Source: Turicibacter sp. (GTDB lineage: Bacteria; Bacillota; Bacilli; MOL361; Turicibacteraceae). Taken from it: a DNA stretch of 25,000 bases. The notes below the pieces were generated by a model. The model was not told where the DNA came from, made no database searches, and saw only the letters and a program-made list of their open reading frames with translations. Location: assembly GCA_030531025.1 (NCBI GenBank), contig JAUMTV010000045.1:1-25000 (forward strand), read 5' to 3'. This document shows positions 1 through 7,149 of the stretch, one piece after another (within the stretch, counting starts at the first letter, position 1; each line of letters opens with the position of its first letter). The translations under genes were made by a program, and so were the position numbers.

Positions 1-281
1 TCTTTTTGACACTCTTCTCCTCTATGAATTGTCCAAATGTCGGAAAAAAGGTGTTAGTTTTGTACATCATTTTTAGAAGGCATGAATATACTATACTTTT
101 TTTACTAAATGACAACTGCTTAACTGAACTTCCTCTACTAATTCTTGGCGCACTATCTCTTCTTAAAAAAGAATTAAATCTTTCAAAGCACGTTTTGAAT
201 CCCTAGCCTTTTGATACTTGTATGTTTAAGCACTAGTTACTATTGCTTTAACATTTCATAATTTTATCTTCTTATTAAATC
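1..281. other. no confident gene; possible decayed coding fragment
   Basis: No gene can be supported here. The minus strand is open without a stop from about 204 to the window edge. Its conceptual product contains KQLSFSKKSIVYSCLLKM, which weakly recalls the N-terminal region of IS4-type transposases. There is no start codon with a ribosome site in that frame, and a TAG closes the frame just upstream at about 207. It may be the broken end of an insertion sequence lying mostly outside the window. Confidence is low. Confidence 0.2.
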
Positions 282-314
282 AAAAAATCAGCGGATCATC
301 TCCGCTGATTTTTT
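282..314 (-). terminator. intrinsic terminator of the GPH symporter gene
   Basis: A 14-bp perfect inverted repeat (AAAAAATCAGCGGA / TCCGCTGATTTTTT) around a 5-nt loop starts 2 bp after the stop codon of the minus-strand symporter gene. The A and T tracts allow it to act in both directions. Confidence 0.92.
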
Positions 315-316
315 GA

Positions 317-1741
317 TTATGCTTGAGCTGCTGCTCCTTTTAATCCAACTGTTGAACTGTTACGTCCTTCTAATTCTTTTAAGTTATTACGAGCTTCTAA
401 TTCGTTAAGTACTTCTTCATGGAAGTCACCGTTTAATTTATAGTATTTTTTATAAATAACGAAACATAATACGATAAATACAATTGGTGCTACTGTCATT
501 AAACCACGCATTCCTAAAATAGTTGCAGCTGATTGCTCTTGATTTGCAACATATCCCATCATTTGTAATCCAACACCAATTGCCCATCCACTGAATGCTG
601 ATGCTGACTTTACTAATAATGTTTGGCATGAGAAGATAATACTTTCGTTACGTGTTCCAAGTTTATATTCACCATAGTCAACTACGTCAGCTAACATAAC
701 TGTTGAAGAAGCTAAGACGAATCCTCCACCACCACGTACTAAGATTGCTGATAAAACAACTAATAATGCATTATCTGGAGCAAAAATACCTGATGCTAAT
801 AATCCGATTAATCCGATTACAGGAATGAAACATCCAATTTTAAATAATTTTTGACGACCGATTTTTTGTGCTAAGACTGGGAATAATAATAACCCTCCAA
901 TTTCAGCAAATCCTGCAAATCCATTATAAATTTTGAACATCCCTTCATTACCTGTAGCATACTTGAAGTAGTAAAGTGCCATACCACCTAAAAGTTGTAG
1001 CATTAAGTTCATACATAATACGACCCCAATGAACACTTTTAATTGATCATTTTGACTGATAATTTTGAATGTTTGTTTTAATGTTACGCGTTCAGCTTTT
1101 TTACTTGTTTCTTTTACACCTTTTGTAGAAGGCTCTTTAACATTAATACACGTAATAATTGATGAAATAATGAAGATAATCGCAATGATGAATGCTAATG
1201 CTTCATACCCTTTAACATCATTTCCTTGTCCTAATTTAGCAATGAATGTTAAACCAAATGTACCAATTGTTAAACCACCAATACTAGCGAAGATACGAGG
1301 AATAACTGCTATTTTTTCGCGTTCTGCTTTATCTTGTGTTAAAGATGGAATCAGTGACCAATAAGGAATATCCATGATTGTATATGTCATTCCCCATAAG
1401 ATATACATAATCGAAAAATATACATATAATGGTGATCCATCTAAATCTGGTTTTTTAAATAAGAAGATTAATACCACGGCGTTAAGAATTGTCCCGATTA
1501 AGATCCATGGTCTAAATTTTCCCCATTTTGTTTTTGTATTATCAACAACCATTCCCATCATTAGGTCATTGATTGCATCCCAGATACGAGCTATTAAAAA
1601 TAATGCCCCAACAAATGCTGGAGCTAATCCAACAGCGTCAGTAAAATAAATCATTAAATAAGTACCAACGATACCGTAAACTAAATCCTTACCAAGCGCC
1701 CCTATTCCGTAAGAGTACTTTGCTTTCGCAGTTAATTGCAT
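317..1741 (-). CDS. GPH-family sugar:cation symporter (MelB-like)
   Basis: This 474-residue polytopic membrane protein imports a sugar or glycoside with a cation across the cytoplasmic membrane. The N-terminus has the glycoside-pentoside-hexuronide (GPH) family signature ARIWDAINDLMMG at residues 51-63. Its Asp55 and Asp59 correspond to the cation-site aspartates described for MelB. KWGKFRPW follows at 72-79. About 12 hydrophobic segments and a charged C-terminal tail (KKYYKLNGDFHEE) match family length and layout. The start ATG has an AAGGAGAGG site 6 nt upstream. Proximity to an alpha-galactosidase suggests a galactoside such as melibiose or raffinose, but substrate is inference because GPH members also carry xylosides and glucuronides. 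A broken paralogue lies upstream at 2671-3569. Two operator-like repeats sit in its promoter. Confidence 0.9.
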   Translation of the reverse strand: MQLTAKAKYSYGIGALGKDLVYGIVGTYLMIYFTDAVGLAPAFVGALFLIARIWDAINDLMMGMVVDNTKTKWGKFRPWILIGTILNAVVLIFLFKKPDLDGSPLYVYFSIMYILWGMTYTIMDIPYWSLIPSLTQDKAEREKIAVIPRIFASIGGLTIGTFGLTFIAKLGQGNDVKGYEALAFIIAIIFIISSIITCINVKEPSTKGVKETSKKAERVTLKQTFKIISQNDQLKVFIGVVLCMNLMLQLLGGMALYYFKYATGNEGMFKIYNGFAGFAEIGGLLLFPVLAQKIGRQKLFKIGCFIPVIGLIGLLASGIFAPDNALLVVLSAILVRGGGGFVLASSTVMLADVVDYGEYKLGTRNESIIFSCQTLLVKSASAFSGWAIGVGLQMMGYVANQEQSAATILGMRGLMTVAPIVFIVLCFVIYKKYYKLNGDFHEEVLNELEARNNLKELEGRNSSTVGLKGAAAQA

Positions 1742-1787
1742 ATTAACCTCTCCTTTTTTAATCTTTACAACCCGTCCCTCTCTTGAG

Positions 1788-1847
1788 TTGTAATCGTTTT
1801 CGCACCTCTCATAGTTATAATATACTACATTTGTAATCGTTTTACAA
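1788..1847 (-). promoter_or_regulatory. promoter of the GPH gene with two operator repeats
   Basis: On the minus strand a -35 TTGTAA (1847-1842) lies 17 nt from a -10 TATATT (1824-1819), with TATTAT overlapping it. On the plus strand the 13-mer TTGTAATCGTTTT occurs exactly twice, at 1831-1843 over the -35 and at 1788-1800 downstream of the expected transcript start, 43 bp apart. The second copy extends to TGTAATCGTTTTCG, 13 of 14 matches to the CcpA cre consensus TGWNANCGNTNWCA. CcpA or a LacI-type repressor is the likely binder. From 1848 to 2091 I see only AT-rich sequence. Confidence 0.65.
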
Positions 1848-2091
1848 TAGTTTTATAGTAAAAAAAAGTTTTTTTTTACTTTTTAAAAAACTTTAGTTTA
1901 CTACAATTTAAGTAAAAAGAAAGCTTTATATGATATAAGAACATATTTATAAGTACTAAAATTCATATTTTTATTAACTTCAGTATCTCTTAGATTTCGA
2001 CCTTTCCTTTAATTACTAAAAATTAAGTGAAGTTGTATGTATCTATTACTACAAAATTCTCTCTCTTAAATCATCCAGAGGGTGCAAGCTA

Positions 2092-2300
2092 TATATAAAC
2101 AGAAATAAAATCTACATTTATCACGGCACACTAAACGTTTGATCGTTGTGCCGTGGGTCACCTGGCATTTTCGAAGAAAATGTATCCTCAATTGCTAGGG
2201 AATGGGTCACCTAGCAGTTTTACTTGTAAAACAATCCTCCTTTGCTGGGGAAGGGTCACCTACCATTCGAAGCATGTTTCCTCCATTAGTAGGACTTATA
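2092..2300 (-). mobile_element. MITE-like modular hairpin element, copy 1 (three modules)
   Basis: This 209-bp element is in reverse orientation: the TATAAGTCC end is at 2300 and the CTGTTTATATA end at 2092, with TA on both sides. It holds three tandem units (2155-2203, 2204-2252, 2253-2293; 49, 49 and 41 bp), each beginning GGGTCACC on the plus strand. In each unit the outer arms pair: CCTGGC/GCTAGG, CCTAGC/GCTGGG and CCTAC/GTAGG. Inner stems differ in sequence but stay self-complementary (ATTTTC-GAA-GAAAAT, GTTTTAC-TT-GTAAAAC, and a weaker one in unit 3). An extra ACGGCAC/GTGCCGT hairpin lies toward the 2092 end. It encodes no protein. Confidence 0.75.
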
Positions 2301-2523
2301 TAGTTATCTTCTTTGCAGTTAATATCTTACTTATCAGTCTGACTCATAGTTCTTAACTCCCCTACATTATAGATATTTCCAATTCTATTTAACTCATTTA
2401 AATCCTCCATGTCGTTACATTCTTCTTCTCTTTAGTAATTGCTTATCTTCAATAGTTCAGTACAAATAAAATATAGCGGTTATAATTTCACATCATTTAT
2501 GCCATATTATTATAGTCCTTCAA
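2301..2523. other. gene-less stretch with a short orphan reading frame
   Basis: No gene is supported. On the minus strand an ATG at about 2411 opens 27 codons (beginning MEDLNELNRIGN) that close near the element at 2300. The frame stays open for a few codons upstream of the ATG. It could be the tail of a deleted gene, or chance. Confidence 0.25.
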
Positions 2524-2593
2524 AAAATACTCCTAATGTTTTGATCAATGGTCGGGAAACCTTTTAATCTTTAACATTAGGAGGTTTTTTATT
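2524..2593. terminator. orphan bidirectional hairpin (terminator-like)
   Basis: An 11-bp perfect stem (CTCCTAATGTT / AACATTAGGAG) flanked by AAAAAA and TTTTTT encloses a long loop that itself contains GGT-CGGGAA-ACC. No intact gene ends at it on either strand. It may be left from a deleted gene, or act as a second barrier behind the terminator at 2616-2663. Confidence 0.55.
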
Positions 2594-2615
2594 GTTAATA
2601 TCTTATTCCTGTTAT

Positions 2616-2663
2616 AAAAAAACACTTAGATACATCACCTTGGATAAATCTAAGTGTTTTTTT
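2616..2663 (-). terminator. terminator of the GPH pseudogene
   Basis: An inverted repeat with arms AAAAACACTTAGAT and ATCTAAGTGTTTTT lies just past the stop codon of the broken symporter gene. Its survival shows that the pseudogene was once a separate transcription unit. Confidence 0.85.
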
Positions 2664-2670
2664 ATATTTT

Positions 2671-3569
2671 TTATTCGTAACTTAATTCTGGTGCAACTTT
2701 TCCGTTTATGACTGTTTCATTTGAAGCTTTAGTTATGTTACGTACTTCTAACTCTTTAATGATTTCTTCATGATAATCACCAGTTAACTTATAGTGTTTT
2801 TTATAAACTACAAAGCATAAAGCAATAAAGATTGCTGGTAATACGAACATTAATCCTCGCATTCCCATCATTGTTGTAATTGATTATTCAACATTCGCTA
2901 CATATCCGAAAGCTGCTAAACCAACTCCAATTAACCAACCACTTAAGGCACTTGCTGATTTTACTAATAATGTTTGGCATGAAAAGATAATACTTTCATT
3001 TCTTGTTCCAAATTTATACTCGCTATTATCAACTATATAAGTCCAGATAAATTTTCTTCATAGAAAATTTTTAAGCCCTCGCAAAGGAGGAGAAGATTTC
3101 TTTCAGAAATCGCTAGGTGACCCATTCCCTAGCAGCGGTAGATACATTTTCTTCGAAAATGCTAGGTGACCCCTGGACGATAGGGTGTCTTTATAAATAA
3201 AGGATATCAGTATTTTTGTTTGCCACCTTAGATGTAGAATACTTATCTGTTTATATATACATCTGCAAGCATTACAGTTGATGAAGCAATAATTAATCCT
3301 CCACCTGAACGAACTAAGAACGCACCAATCGCAACTAATAATGCATTTTGTGGTGCAATGAAACCAACTGTTAACAATCCAATTAGTCCGATAATTGGTA
3401 CTGCACATCCGTTATAAATTTGAAACATTCCTTCATTCCCCGTTACATATTTAAAATAATAAAGTGCCATTCCTCCAAGGAACGATAACATTAAGTTCAT
3501 ACATAAAACAATTCCGATGAAAAATTTTAATTGATCATTTTGAGCGATAATTTTAAATGTTTGTTTGAT
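2671..3569 (-). pseudogene. broken GPH sugar symporter (paralogue of 317-1741)
   Basis: This is a decayed paralogue of the intact symporter. Homology begins at the equivalent of residue 222 (KQTFKII), so the 5' half is missing, and the sequence beyond 3569 is unrelated. Four lesions are visible. First, the 5' truncation. Second, an in-frame deletion of 29 codons equivalent to residues 275-303, leaving IYNG joined to CAVPIIG. Third, insertion of a 222-bp element at 3036-3257. Fourth, a TAA at 2884-2886 where the intact gene has Gln403. Removing the element plus one TA restores the reading frame (LADVVDNSEYKFG). The C-terminal part (KKHYKLTGDYHEE) and the terminator are still intact. No function is expected. 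Confidence 0.92.
3036..3257 (+). mobile_element. MITE-like modular hairpin element, copy 2 (two modules), inside a pseudogene
   Basis: This 222-bp element is flanked by TA at 3034-3035 and 3258-3259. From the 5' end it has TATAAGTCCAG, a 9-bp hairpin (3049-3057 with 3062-3070), then two modules at 3077-3123 and 3124-3172, each ending GCTAGGTGACCC. CTGGAC (3173-3178) pairs with GTCCAG (3041-3046) to close the array. A constant 3' arm ends CTGTTTATATA. The inner module stems are perfect: GATTTCT-TTC-AGAAATC and CATTTTC-TTC-GAAAATG. The ends are imperfect inverted repeats (TATAAGTCCAGATAA against TATATAAACAGATAAG). The uninterrupted paralogue defines the junctions. No transposase is encoded. Confidence 0.8.
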
Positions 3570-3650
3570 ATAGTCTAATGTCTGTTATTCTCTAATTTCA
3601 AAACAAATAATTATAGATAATTTTTTCATCCACTGACTAAACTTTATACA

Positions 3651-3682
3651 AAAAAAGAGTACTGTCTTAGACAGTACTCTTT
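3651..3682 (-). terminator. terminator of the alpha-galactosidase gene
   Basis: A 13-bp perfect stem (AAAGAGTACTGTC / GACAGTACTCTTT) with loop TTA and an A tract on its left side (T tract in the minus transcript) begins 9 bp after the stop codon. Confidence 0.92.
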
Positions 3683-3691
3683 GAATTATAA

Positions 3692-5752
3692 TTATGCTTT
3701 TTTAAATTTAATAATTGTACTTGCGTAATCTCCACTTAATTTTACATCAATTCCGTGATTCATTAAATATGATCCTGATTTTTGCATCTCTGTTCCTGCT
3801 AATGTGAATGTATATTTTGCTTGAGCATCTAATCCACGTAATTTTACACGAACTCCTGTACGAGAAATTTGAGTTTGTGGTAAGAACACAAATAATGCAG
3901 CTTCTGATTCATTTGCATATTCGTAGCAATAGTAGTTATTGCTTGATGTATGTTGTAAACGATAGAAGTCACCATTTTGTACAACTTCACGGATTTGTTT
4001 GTATTCTTCGATTAACTCTGCTGATAACTTCATATCTTCTTCAGTGAATTTTAAGATATTACATCCCATCCCTAATGTTCCCATCATTGCACTATGGAAT
4101 TTAAATGTTAATGGAATTGTTGAACGGTTATTAGCATCTGTTACCCATGCACGCATTGCTTTAATTGGATACACATATGAATACGTATTTTGAATCGTTA
4201 AACGATCATACGCGTCTGTATTATCACTTGTCCAGAAATCATCAAATGATGCTTCTAACATTCCATAATCAACACGTCCACCACCTGATGCACATGCTTC
4301 TAATAATAAATGAGGATATTTTGCTTTCACACGGCGTGCAATATCATAAACTGCTTCAATATGACGAAGCCACATATCACGAGATACACCTGTTTGTGAA
4401 ATTGGGCGGTTCGCATCCCATTTAATATAATCAATATCATATTTTGATAATAAATCATCAATCATGTTGAAAATAAACTCTTGGACTTCTGGTAATGTCA
4501 CATTTAACACCATTTGGTTACGAGATGTATCATTCACACGATTTTTGAAATGATAAATCCAATCTGGGTGATCTTTTAATAATTGTGTTGGTGGGTTAAC
4601 CATTTCTGGCTCAATCCAAATTCCAAACATCATTCCCATTCCTTTAACCGCATTAATTAATGGATTTAATCCTTCTGGGAATTTATCTTCATTCACATAC
4701 CAGTCACCTAATCCATCAGCGTCGCTATGGCGCTCACCAAACCACCCATCATCAATAACGAATAATTCAACACCCATTTCTTTTGCTTTTTTAGCTAAAG
4801 CAATTTGCTCGTCGCAATGAACGTCAAACTCTGTTGCTTCCCATGAGTTATAAAGAACTGGACGCACCCCTTCACGAAGCACATTTTGTTTAGCATAATC
4901 ATGCATGTGATGGCTCATCGCTTCAAACCCTTCATTTGTATAACCGAATAGCATTGCTGGTGCAACAAACTCTTCACCTGGTTGTAAAGTAATTAAGCAG
5001 TCATGAGGGTTAATTCCCATTTGAACTAATGTTCCGCCATAAGGACGTGGCTCAATAATTGTTGAGAAGTTTCCACTTAATTTTAAGATACCGAAATAAA
5101 CTTCTCCTTCTGTTTCAGTCGCATGACGATCTAAAATGAAGAATGGATTGTGATTGTGTGTTGAAATTCCACGACGGTTTTCTAAAATAATTTTCCCTTG
5201 TCCTAGTGATTGTTTAAATTCTTGGAACTCTGCTAACCAACGTCCATGAGACGATGTTAACGTTAAATCTTGATAAGGAATATGAAGTTGAGCTGAGTGA
5301 ATTTTTTCAATCTCAACAGCAGCATCCGTATTATTCTTAACCGAAACTGTACGCTCAATTAAGTCTTGCTCTTCATAAACTTTATAATGTAAATTAAATT
5401 CAAAGTTATAATAAACATCTTTTAACTGAATGATTAATTCATTTTCATTTTTTGTATATCCTACATATTTATATTCAATATCACGCGTTTGATCAGCGAA
5501 AATGACTTTTAAACAGTTTTCTTTATAGCGCATTCCCCCGAATACTGGATATTCTTCATCTGTTAAATCAAGAATTGGATCGTTACTTGATAACTCTGAT
5601 AATTCAGGAACGTCAAAGTCTTCTAATCCGTCTACTTTTGGTCCCCAATATAAGTGGCGTAATAAACCTAAGTTATCTACCGCAAAGGCATATGTCGTTT
5701 TGGCAGTTTCTACACCAAAAACTAAACGTTTTTCATCAATTAAAAATCCCAT
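3692..5752 (-). CDS. aga: GH36 alpha-galactosidase
   Basis: This 686-residue cytoplasmic enzyme hydrolyses terminal alpha-1,6-galactose from melibiose, raffinose and stachyose. It has the GH36 layout: an N-terminal beta-sandwich (about 1-300), a central (beta/alpha)8 barrel and a C-terminal beta domain. Barrel motifs include FVIDDGWFG (331-339) and GIWIEPEMVNP (377-387). DYIKWD (441-446) places the nucleophile at Asp446, and TSDNTDA (508-514) places the acid/base most probably at Asp510. Length is close to bacterial GH36 enzymes (about 700-745). There is no signal peptide, so substrate must be imported, which fits the adjacent permease genes. ATG has GAGGAG 6 nt upstream. It has its own promoter and terminator, so it is separate from the transporter operon. 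Confidence 0.95.
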   Translation of the reverse strand: MGFLIDEKRLVFGVETAKTTYAFAVDNLGLLRHLYWGPKVDGLEDFDVPELSELSSNDPILDLTDEEYPVFGGMRYKENCLKVIFADQTRDIEYKYVGYTKNENELIIQLKDVYYNFEFNLHYKVYEEQDLIERTVSVKNNTDAAVEIEKIHSAQLHIPYQDLTLTSSHGRWLAEFQEFKQSLGQGKIILENRRGISTHNHNPFFILDRHATETEGEVYFGILKLSGNFSTIIEPRPYGGTLVQMGINPHDCLITLQPGEEFVAPAMLFGYTNEGFEAMSHHMHDYAKQNVLREGVRPVLYNSWEATEFDVHCDEQIALAKKAKEMGVELFVIDDGWFGERHSDADGLGDWYVNEDKFPEGLNPLINAVKGMGMMFGIWIEPEMVNPPTQLLKDHPDWIYHFKNRVNDTSRNQMVLNVTLPEVQEFIFNMIDDLLSKYDIDYIKWDANRPISQTGVSRDMWLRHIEAVYDIARRVKAKYPHLLLEACASGGGRVDYGMLEASFDDFWTSDNTDAYDRLTIQNTYSYVYPIKAMRAWVTDANNRSTIPLTFKFHSAMMGTLGMGCNILKFTEEDMKLSAELIEEYKQIREVVQNGDFYRLQHTSSNNYYCYEYANESEAALFVFLPQTQISRTGVRVKLRGLDAQAKYTFTLAGTEMQKSGSYLMNHGIDVKLSGDYASTIIKFKKA

Positions 5753-5786
5753 ATTTTTCTCCTCTCAACGTTACTTTTTTCTTTTT

Positions 5787-5835
5787 AGATAACGTTTTCT
5801 AAACTGATTATAATATAGACAACTAGTTAATTCAA
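5787..5835 (-). promoter_or_regulatory. promoter and cre-like site of the alpha-galactosidase gene
   Basis: On the minus strand, -35 TTGAAT (5835-5830), a 17-nt spacer and a perfect -10 TATAAT (5812-5807). Just downstream, AGATAACGTTTTCT (5787-5800) matches 12 of 14 positions of the CcpA cre consensus. Position after the transcript start suggests a roadblock-type catabolite repression site. This is inference from sequence only. Confidence 0.7.
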
Positions 5836-6045
5836 TCTTTTTTAGTAAATTTTTACCGAATCTTTTTTCTTTAACGATTTTAATTAAAAATCTAACATTT
5901 TTCCAGGTTCATCTTGCAAAAATACAAAGACTCTTCTTGCTTTAACTTTCTAATTTATCTAACATTTTAACAGTTAATTAACTTATCATGAAAATTTTAT
6001 TAACATCTATCTTATATCTAATCATTAACTATTATTTTACTACTA

Positions 6046-6168
6046 TATAAGTCCAGATAAGTTTTTCCCTTATAAAAACTTTGATCTGGAATATAGGATG
6101 CCTCAGTATTAAAGCGACTTACCAACTAAGACTGATGTAGAATGGTAAAATACATTTCTGTTTATATA
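6046..6168 (+). mobile_element. MITE-like element, copy 3 (no modules)
   Basis: This 123-bp element is flanked by TA (6044-6045, 6169-6170). It has the same ends as the other copies (TATAAGTCCAGAT and CTGTTTATATA). The 5' hairpin (AAGTTTTT / AAAAACTT, 6059-6066 with 6074-6081) is followed directly by ATCTGGA (6084-6090), which pairs with TCCAGAT (6052-6058). No GCTAGGTGACCC module is present. Its arms have diverged from copies 2 and 4 yet keep pairing. It lies between the permease terminator and the alpha-galactosidase promoter and interrupts no gene. Confidence 0.75.
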
Positions 6169-6217
6169 TAGTTACCTTATGCTATCATTCAAAGAGATGT
6201 ATCACTCTGTTTATCAT

Positions 6218-6248
6218 CAAAAAAGACTAGCTAAAAGTGCTAGTCTTT
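6218..6248 (-). terminator. terminator of the sugar ABC transporter operon
   Basis: A 10-bp stem (AAAGACTAGC / GCTAGTCTTT, 6222-6231 with 6239-6248) is followed by a T tract in the minus transcript. It lies 58 bp past the last permease gene. Confidence 0.88.
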
Positions 6249-6306
6249 AAATTACTAATGAATTAAAATAAAATGAGATATTTTTGAATAAGAAGAGGTT
6301 AATCGA

Positions 6307-7131
6307 TTATAATTTTCCACCTGTTGTCGCAATTCCTTCAATAAAACGACGTTGGAAGATCACGAAAATTAATAACATTGGCCAAATGGCTAATAACGAT
6401 CCTGCCATTAATTGAGGGAAGTTCGTTGAGAATTGACCTTGTAATGAAGCTAATCCAGCTGATAATGTCATTTTATCAATTGACATATTGACGATTAATG
6501 GCCACATTAAATCTTTAAATGCAAATAATGCAGTAAAGATTCCTAGTGCTACTAATCCTGAATTCGCAAGTGGCAACATAATTCTAAAGAAAGTGCCACC
6601 GATACTACATCCATCTAACTTCGCTGCTTCTTCTAACTCTTTTGGAATTCCCATAAAGAACTGACGAAGTAAGAATGTTCCGAAGGCACTGACAACCCCT
6701 GGAATCACTAAAGCAGTCACTGTATTTAATAAGCCTAATTTTTGAACTAATAAGAACTGTGGAATGATGAACAATTGTCCAGGAACCATCATTTGTAATA
6801 AGACTAATGAAAATAAGAAGTTTTTACCTGGGAAGTTTAAACGAGCAAAGGCATAAGCCGCCATCGCACTAAATAAAACAGATCCAATCACACGGAATAA
6901 TAACATTAAAATCGTATTAATATAAAACTTATCAAAAGGTAATAATCGCATTACCTCTGTATAGTTACTCAATTGTAATGAGTCTGGGAAAATTTTTGGT
7001 GGCATTTGCGTCGATTCAGCTAATGTTTTAAATGAGGTTAGCACCATCCAAACAAACGGTAAAACCATGATTACAGCCCCAAGAATCAAAACAATATGAA
7101 TAAGAAGATTCCCTTTTTTTATTTTTTTCAT
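6307..7131 (-). CDS. ABC sugar transporter permease, MalG/MsmG type
   Basis: This 274-residue inner-membrane permease is the second channel subunit of a carbohydrate-uptake ABC importer (CUT1 type). It has about six hydrophobic segments. The cytoplasmic EAA loop reads EELEEAAKLDGCSIGGTFF, where the ATPase docks, followed by IMLPL. The C-terminus (FIEGIATTGGKL) is typical of MalG-type subunits. ATG has AGGGGG 8 nt upstream. The gene starts 18 bp after the companion permease, so the two are one transcript. Context with an alpha-galactosidase and an MsmR-like regulator points to raffinose-family oligosaccharides. It is equivalent to MsmG of streptococci by position and family. Confidence 0.92.
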   Translation of the reverse strand: MKKIKKGNLLIHIVLILGAVIMVLPFVWMVLTSFKTLAESTQMPPKIFPDSLQLSNYTEVMRLLPFDKFYINTILMLLFRVIGSVLFSAMAAYAFARLNFPGKNFLFSLVLLQMMVPGQLFIIPQFLLVQKLGLLNTVTALVIPGVVSAFGTFLLRQFFMGIPKELEEAAKLDGCSIGGTFFRIMLPLANSGLVALGIFTALFAFKDLMWPLIVNMSIDKMTLSAGLASLQGQFSTNFPQLMAGSLLAIWPMLLIFVIFQRRFIEGIATTGGKL

Positions 7132-7149
7132 GACGATATCCCCCTATTT

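Noticed and set aside
3036..3257. REP/RAYT or CRISPR interpretation of the hairpin modules.
   Set aside because: Units are not identical repeats with unique equal-length spacers, and only 0-3 occur per site. The elements have TA-flanked inverted ends rather than lone REP hairpins, and no tyrosine transposase or cas gene is near.
3103..3500. Open minus-strand frames running through the element into the pseudogene.
   Set aside because: They arise from reading across the inserted element and end in unrelated residues; they are parts of the broken symporter, not genes.
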